From positions 1-10,678 of the forward strand of contig SOJB01000114.1 of NCBI GenBank assembly GCA_004376695.1: a stretch of 10,678 nt of DNA, read 5' to 3'. Both the position numbers and the translations under genes were made by a program. This document shows, one piece after another, positions 7,185 through 10,678 of the stretch. Source of the DNA: Dehalococcoidia bacterium. Lineage in GTDB: Bacteria; Chloroflexota; Dehalococcoidia; GIF9; AB-539-J10. Position 1 is the stretch's first letter; each line of letters begins with the position of its first letter. The notes beneath the pieces were generated by a model that was given only the letters and a program-made list of their open reading frames with translations, was not told where the DNA came from and searched no databases.

Positions 7185-7281
7185 TCTGTGTCGCATGGCC
7201 AGGGCGCAGTGTCAGAGTGATTGTCACGAGTTGCTGCGAACGGCTGGTTCACTTAATGTACCAAGGAGGCCGGGGCAATGA
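7126..7281 (+). CDS. Speculative 51-aa cysteine-rich small protein or leader peptide
   Basis: This short frame has a good ribosome site, GGAGGG at 7114-7119, 6 nt before the ATG. It ends in a TGA that overlaps the ATG of the DUF502 gene as ATGA, the arrangement of translationally coupled genes. The predicted peptide has six cysteines (4, 10, 14, 22, 29, 33), including two CX3C pairs (CLVTC and CQSDC), no membrane segment and a basic C-terminus (PRRPG). DUF502 also has its own strong AAGGAGG, so coupling is not required. I recognise no family, and the codon use is not distinctive. It may be chance. Confidence 0.28.
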   Translation: MGSCLEGRRCLVTCQVQEVALCRMARAQCQSDCHELLRTAGSLNVPRRPGQ

Positions 7282-7925
7282 AACATAGCAGGAGGATATC
7301 TCTGAGCGGGGTAAGTAAGAAAGTGAGAACCCAGTTCATCGCGGGGGTTCTTATTATTGTGCCGATTGGGGCTGCCGTGCTGATTCTGCGCTGGCTTTTT
7401 CTCTATATCGACAGTATTCTGCAGCCTGTAGCCAGGTCGCTGTTTGGTTACACGGTGCCCGGCCTGGGTTTCGCCTTGACAGTGATATTAATCTTCGTGA
7501 CCGGGATTGTAGCGACCAGCGTTATTGGAAAGAGACTGGTTGGTTTTGTAGAGTCTTTATTGGCAAGGGTGCCATTGTTTCGATATCTCTACACCAGTAT
7601 CAAGCAAATCATGGTGAGCTTCACCGCTCCCAGCGAGACCAGATTCCTGCAGGTAGTGCTAGTGGAATTCCCCAAGAAGGGTATGCGGGTCATAGGATTT
7701 GTCACGAGTGAATCACGCCTCCAGTCCGGCGAAAAGCTGCTCACAGTGTTCATACCGACGTCTCCTAATCCAACGTCTGGCTACCTGGAGATAGTAAGGG
7801 AACGCGACGTCATCCGGACCAATATAGCAATTGATGACGCGCTGAAAATGGTCCTGTCTGCCGGCAAAGTATCATTGAAGGAAGTCACTGATAGATTGGG
7901 CGCCGAGGATGTTGACAGGTCTTGA
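7278..7925 (+). CDS. DUF502 family membrane protein
   Basis: Integral membrane protein of the DUF502 family, function unknown, 215 aa. After a short basic N-terminus come two hydrophobic helices, about 19-42 (FIAGVLIIVPIGAAVLILRW) and 62-83 (GLGFALTVILIFVTGIVATS). A soluble domain follows, with the family's conserved PLFRYLYTSIKQ (99-110) and FIPTSPNPTSGYL (158-170). The start is clear: AAGGAGG at 7263-7269 sits 8 nt before the ATG. The GT2-NodB gene begins 14 nt after the stop, so the two are probably one operon, suggesting an envelope role. A promoter-like element lies about 250 nt upstream. Confidence 0.92.
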   Translation: MKHSRRISLSGVSKKVRTQFIAGVLIIVPIGAAVLILRWLFLYIDSILQPVARSLFGYTVPGLGFALTVILIFVTGIVATSVIGKRLVGFVESLLARVPLFRYLYTSIKQIMVSFTAPSETRFLQVVLVEFPKKGMRVIGFVTSESRLQSGEKLLTVFIPTSPNPTSGYLEIVRERDVIRTNIAIDDALKMVLSAGKVSLKEVTDRLGAEDVDRS

Positions 7926-7939
7926 GTTGAGGTAAAGCA

Positions 7940-9538
7940 GTGCAGGCACAGACGAGCAACTCCAAAGGGTTACCCTTCGTATCCGTGGTCATACCGGCTC
8001 ATAATGAAGAGGAGTACCTGCCTTTGTGTTTGGAGTCCATAAGAAGACAGGACTACGCGGGAGGGTATGAAATCATCGTCGTTGATAATGCCAGCACGGA
8101 CGACACGGCAGAAATAGCTCTAGCTTGGGGTGCCAGGGTCGTTTCTGAGAACAGGACGAGTCCCGCCTGTGCCCGGCAAAGAGGTGTGGAGGCAGCAACA
8201 GGAGAGATTATCGCCTTCATCGACGCCGATACTCAGGCGCCGGCTCACTGGCTTTCAGCCGTCGTATCGCGCTTTGTTCGGGAGCCAGAGACAGTCGTGA
8301 TAAGTGGACCCTATGCTTACTTCGATGCCGGCAGAATTGCCAGGATTGCCTCTTACGCTGGCAATTTCATCAACATCATCACAGACCACCTTTTCCGTAG
8401 AGCTTTTGGTAAAGGCGGCGCGGTATGGGGGTGCAACTTCGCTGTACGTCGGTCAGCGCTACTGGAAGTTGGCGGATTCGATACCAGCATTAGGTTCTAT
8501 GGTGAGGAGTACGAGCTTTCTTTGAGACTAAGGAGAGCCGGTAAAGCGGGCATTATCCCGCGGCTCTTCGTCCTCACCTCAGCTCGTCGCCTGAAGAGGT
8601 TGGGCGTGGTGACTCAATACTGGAACTGGATTGTGGATTACTTCTCGGTCCTTTTCTGGTACAAACCGATCTCCGAAAAGCTGGAAGACTGGCCGGCCAA
8701 GGCGTGGCAAACGGTGGCTGCCGGTTCTTCCTGGCAGAGAGCTAGAGCATCCTCGAGGTATGTTGCCCTTCTTCTTGGCTTGTTCTTGCTGCATACTGGT
8801 CCGTTGATTGATGCAGTGGGAAGGCTGATCTATGCCTTTGATATCGCCGCTGTAGGTACAGTGTTCGCGTACCACGGGATAAACCCTCGCTCCAGGTTCT
8901 ATGGTAAGGTATGGTCTAACGGCAATCGCGACCGTCCTCGGATTGCGCTGACGTTTGATGACGGCCCGAACGAACCGTACACTTCTCGAGTGCTCGGAGT
9001 ATTGGAGCAATACGGAGTAAAAGCTACCTTCTTTCTCATCGGGCAAAACGTCCAGCGCCATCCCGAAGTCTGCCGGCGCATAGCGACAACTGGGAATGTG
9101 GTCGGGAATCACTCTTACCATCACCACAAGTCACTATGCCTGAGACTGGGCAGGGCGATCGCCCGTGAGATTGAGATGTCTCACCAGGCAATCCATGAAT
9201 GCACCGGATTTGAGCCAAAGCTCTTTCGCCCTCCCCACGGCTTCCGCACTCCTTGGCTGATGCGAACTGTTCACCGTCTCGGTTATTCAGTAGTTACCTG
9301 GGACAGCATGACCGATGACTGGCGGGCAAATACCCCAGTTGATGAGATTGTACGGGCTATCGTTAGGCGAGCTAAGCCGGGGAGCGTGATTGTCCTGCAC
9401 GATGGTCGCGATACCAGACCAGGTTATGACCGCACCCAGATGCTCCAAGCCCTACCCCAGATAATTGACACCCTGAGGCAAAGGGGTTTTGATTTCGTTA
9501 CCATCCCTGAGCTTCTTGGGTTAGAAGCGAAGTCCTGA
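7940..9538 (+). CDS. GT2 glycosyltransferase / NodB polysaccharide deacetylase fusion
   Basis: Fusion of 532 aa. The N-terminal GT2 family glycosyltransferase has VSVVIPAHNEEEYL (14-27), IIVVDNAST (45-53), the nucleotide-sugar DXD as DAD (95-97), GCNFAVRRSALLEVGGFD (164-181) and GEEYELSLRLRRAG, with EE replacing the more common ED. One or two hydrophobic helices (about 274-311) link it to a C-terminal NodB deacetylase. The deacetylase has TFDDGP (338-343), the HxxxH metal pair in NHSYHHH (390-396), RPPHGFRTP (430-438), TWDSMTDDW and VLHDG (485-489), so all five motifs seem complete. It would add sugar residues, likely N-acetylhexosamine, and remove acetyl groups from the product at the membrane. 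Substrate is inferred only. Translation starts at GTG 7940 after GAGGT (7929-7933). No frameshift marks the junction, so it is a true fusion. Confidence 0.93.
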   Translation: MQAQTSNSKGLPFVSVVIPAHNEEEYLPLCLESIRRQDYAGGYEIIVVDNASTDDTAEIALAWGARVVSENRTSPACARQRGVEAATGEIIAFIDADTQAPAHWLSAVVSRFVREPETVVISGPYAYFDAGRIARIASYAGNFINIITDHLFRRAFGKGGAVWGCNFAVRRSALLEVGGFDTSIRFYGEEYELSLRLRRAGKAGIIPRLFVLTSARRLKRLGVVTQYWNWIVDYFSVLFWYKPISEKLEDWPAKAWQTVAAGSSWQRARASSRYVALLLGLFLLHTGPLIDAVGRLIYAFDIAAVGTVFAYHGINPRSRFYGKVWSNGNRDRPRIALTFDDGPNEPYTSRVLGVLEQYGVKATFFLIGQNVQRHPEVCRRIATTGNVVGNHSYHHHKSLCLRLGRAIAREIEMSHQAIHECTGFEPKLFRPPHGFRTPWLMRTVHRLGYSVVTWDSMTDDWRANTPVDEIVRAIVRRAKPGSVIVLHDGRDTRPGYDRTQMLQALPQIIDTLRQRGFDFVTIPELLGLEAKS

Positions 9539-9540
9539 GG

Positions 9541-9597
9541 CCAGCACAGCCCCGACCGGCACACGAGCGAACTCACGAATGTTTTGGGCTGTACTGG
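9541..9597. terminator. Inverted repeat between convergent genes, possible bidirectional terminator
   Basis: CCAGCACAGCCC (9541-9552) can pair with GGGCTGTACTGG (9586-9597): 12-nt arms with a single mismatch and a 33-nt loop. It begins two bases after the stop of the fusion gene and its right arm covers the last codons of the opposing gene. There is no T-tract on either side, so it is not a classic intrinsic terminator. It may stop transcription less directly or block the transcript 3' end from decay. Confidence 0.4.
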
Positions 9598-10157
9598 GTC
9601 AGAAGTGTCGCCCGGGAAAGCCAGATCTCTTTTAACTCCCAGGACTTGTCTTTGAATCCAGGCACCTCGTCTCCTCGCAAATGATAGACCTGCATTAACC
9701 CGACCGTGTAGAAGTGGGCACCTTTCTTCCATAGGGTATCTGGCAGTTCATCAACCTGGAATCCCAGTCGTCTGGCGGCTACATGCAGAAGGGTGGTGCC
9801 GTGGAGCGCTGTTATATCACCAAACCTCCCGCTGGCTACCTGCTGAGCCAGAAACCGGAGGTCCTGCGCGAAACTACCAAGGAATTCTCGGGGCGATTGT
9901 GAGGCTCTGAGGCCGAGCTTGCGCCTTCTCTCAAACCAAGCGTTGTTCAGATGAAGCTCTATGATTGTGTCTCCGGTCTTCACCTGAGACCCGTCATCCA
10001 GTACTCTGGAGGGGCCCCTGTAGCGGCGAACTTCGAGACAAATGATGCCGCTGCCATCTGCCTTCAGGGGTCTGATGCGATAGATTACCCTCAAGAGCTT
10101 ATCTGCTATAGGCCACAAGTTCAAGATGGACCGAGGTGGCACCTTGTTTTCCCCCAC
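9573..10157 (-). CDS. YkoP-like protein
   Basis: About 194 aa, resembling the YkoP-like domain that I recall from Bacillus YkoP and beside or fused to polysaccharide deacetylases. The segments supporting this are TIIELHLNN (64-72), the helical stretch FAQDLRFLAQQV, and ALHGTTLLHVAARRLGF (117-133), followed by a Trp/Tyr-rich end. No signal peptide or membrane helix is evident. The open frame reaches back to an ATG at 10295, but those 46 extra residues are Arg/Ser-rich and unlike the rest. GTG at 10157 has GGAG (10165-10168) 7 nt upstream, so I prefer it; GTG at 10142 is also possible. Its biochemical role is not known to me. Facing the GT2-NodB fusion gene, it probably serves the same envelope polysaccharide task. 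The family call is from motif memory. Confidence 0.75.
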   Translation of the reverse strand: MGENKVPPRSILNLWPIADKLLRVIYRIRPLKADGSGIICLEVRRYRGPSRVLDDGSQVKTGDTIIELHLNNAWFERRRKLGLRASQSPREFLGSFAQDLRFLAQQVASGRFGDITALHGTTLLHVAARRLGFQVDELPDTLWKKGAHFYTVGLMQVYHLRGDEVPGFKDKSWELKEIWLSRATLLTQYSPKHS

Positions 10158-10266
10158 TGGCTGTCTCCGTGAGCCTGGTCTGGTTTCGTGAAATACGCAC
10201 GCCCGAAGAAGTGAACCACTTCGCCGAGAAGGCCTCCGCCATCCTCCAACGTTCAGGAGAGTCTTG

Positions 10267-10527
10267 CTATGTAACGAGCCATAGAATTCCGCCAATGATG
10301 AGCAGCATTATGCCGATGATAAGGGAAATCTTGCCTCCTACTTCCCAGGCACGTAGCCAGGGACGATCGGGATCACGAGTTAGAGACTCCTTGATGTCCT
10401 TCTGAGTTAGCAGAATGGAATTGTAGTATCCTTCCCTTTCCCTCTTGTTCCAGACAATGAGAATAATGCCCAGGAGGACGAAGAACCCTCCCATCCCCAA
10501 GATCGCCTGGTAACTGGCCGATGGCAT
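10267..10527 (-). CDS. Small two-helix membrane protein, hypothetical
   Basis: 86-aa protein with hydrophobic helices at about 7-27 (QAILGMGGFFVLLGIILIVW) and 65-85 (GKISLIIGIMLLIIGGILWL), joined by a charged 37-residue loop containing KREREGYYNSILLTQKDI and DPDRPW. Both ends probably face the same side of the membrane. I recognise no family. The minus-strand AGGAGGGG (10536-10543) lies 8 nt before the ATG. It begins 43 nt after the rplL stop and may be read through from that operon, though rplL units usually end or continue into rpoB. About 110 bp without a clear gene separate it from the YkoP-like gene downstream. Confidence 0.75.
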   Translation of the reverse strand: MPSASYQAILGMGGFFVLLGIILIVWNKREREGYYNSILLTQKDIKESLTRDPDRPWLRAWEVGGKISLIIGIMLLIIGGILWLVT

Positions 10528-10570
10528 TTTCCTAACCCCTCCTCAACACTCGCGGGGTCGTGAGGTGACC

Positions 10571-10678
10571 CTATTTGATCTCTACAGTCGCTCCAGCTGC
10601 CTCTAGCTTCTGCTTGATTGTTTCGGCCTCTTCCTTGGGAACGCCTTCTTTCACCAGTTGCGGAGCAGCTTCTACCAA
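10571..10678 (-). CDS. rplL: 50S ribosomal protein L7/L12, C-terminal end (partial)
   Basis: The last 35 codons of rplL, entering from the right edge of the window. The frame reads LVEAAPQLVKEGVPKEEAE, then IKQKLEAAGATVEIK and a TAG stop. This is the end of the L7/L12 C-terminal domain, which forms the flexible stalk recruiting translation factors to the ribosome. The gene is cut by the window edge, not broken. The rplJ gene is expected just beyond the edge. Confidence 0.93.
   Translation of the reverse strand: MVEAAPQLVKEGVPKEEAETIKQKLEAAGATVEIK

Larger units (their letters stand above)
6710..7277. other. 568-bp intergenic region without a convincing conserved gene
   Basis: Between yifB-like and DUF502 genes. 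No reading frame on either strand resembles a known protein. The region holds a dispersed repeat (6785-6808), short perfect palindromes (6898-6925), a promoter-like pair of hexamers (6989-7017), several potential hairpins between 7046 and 7184, and a speculative small ORF (7126-7281). No tRNA, transposase or attachment site is visible. Confidence 0.75.

Noticed and set aside
6664..7196. Three consecutive minus-strand frames in the intergenic region
   Set aside because: They include the translated dispersed repeat (SASLRTG-like peptide), have no ribosome sites I could support, and resemble no protein.
8579..9127. 182-codon minus-strand frame
   Set aside because: Antisense shadow of the GT2-NodB fusion, whose conserved motifs span this stretch.
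10158..10295. N-terminal extension of the YkoP-like protein to the ATG at 10295
   Set aside because: The 46 residues are Arg/Ser-rich and unlike the conserved part, and GTG at 10157 has a better ribosome site.
10555..10571. GGGTC/GACCC hairpin just after rplL as a terminator
   Set aside because: Only 5 bp, with a 7-nt loop, overlapping the stop codon and without a T-tract.
1..10678. CRISPR array, tRNA, rRNA, transposase or phage genes
   Set aside because: I looked for regularly spaced repeats, cloverleaf-like segments and transposase or integrase motifs and saw none.

Overview
The window looks like bacterial chromosome of moderate GC content. My best guess is a Chloroflexota (Dehalococcoidia-like) genome from an anaerobic or subsurface setting. 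This rests on a corrinoid methyl-carrier protein, a tandem pair of PAC2-family proteins, DUF502, and one copy of a short dispersed repeat that I recall as common in intergenic DNA of such genomes. The taxon is an inference, not shown directly.

Layout. (1) 22-2655, plus strand: a corrinoid-binding carrier protein, then an asparagine-synthetase-like protein whose N-terminal glutaminase domain has lost its catalytic Cys2, then the decayed 3' part of an MBL-fold metallo-hydrolase gene interrupted by one in-frame TAG. (2) 2699-3295, minus strand: an unrecognised, charged, helical protein. It is divergent from region 3 across a 117-bp spacer holding an AT-rich palindrome with two opposed -10-like boxes. 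(3) 3413-6709, plus strand: two PAC2-family proteins joined by a 4-nt TTGA overlap, then a YifB/ComM-type AAA+ ATPase 34 nt downstream. (4) 6710-7277: 568 bp with no convincing conserved gene. It holds the dispersed repeat, short perfect palindromes, a promoter-like element, several hairpins, and a speculative 51-codon Cys-rich ORF that overlaps the next gene by ATGA. (5) 7278-9538, plus strand: a DUF502 membrane protein and a GT2 glycosyltransferase / membrane segment / NodB deacetylase fusion. (6) 9573-10678, minus strand: the end of rplL (ribosomal protein L7/L12), a small two-helix membrane protein, and a YkoP-like protein that converges on the fusion gene.

How the genes may work together. 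The fusion protein and the YkoP-like protein probably belong to one cell-envelope or exopolysaccharide function, because I recall YkoP-like domains keeping company with polysaccharide deacetylases. The PAC2 pair plus YifB looks like one transcription unit, with the PAC2 proteins likely forming a heteromeric partner pair. The corrinoid protein presumably works with a methyltransferase encoded upstream of the window.

I found no CRISPR array, transposase, tRNA or rRNA. The points most worth a second look are the Cys2-to-Ala amidotransferase beside the corrinoid protein, the TAG-interrupted MBL remnant, the possibly structured leader and Cys-rich small ORF before DUF502, and the GT2-NodB fusion facing a YkoP-like gene.
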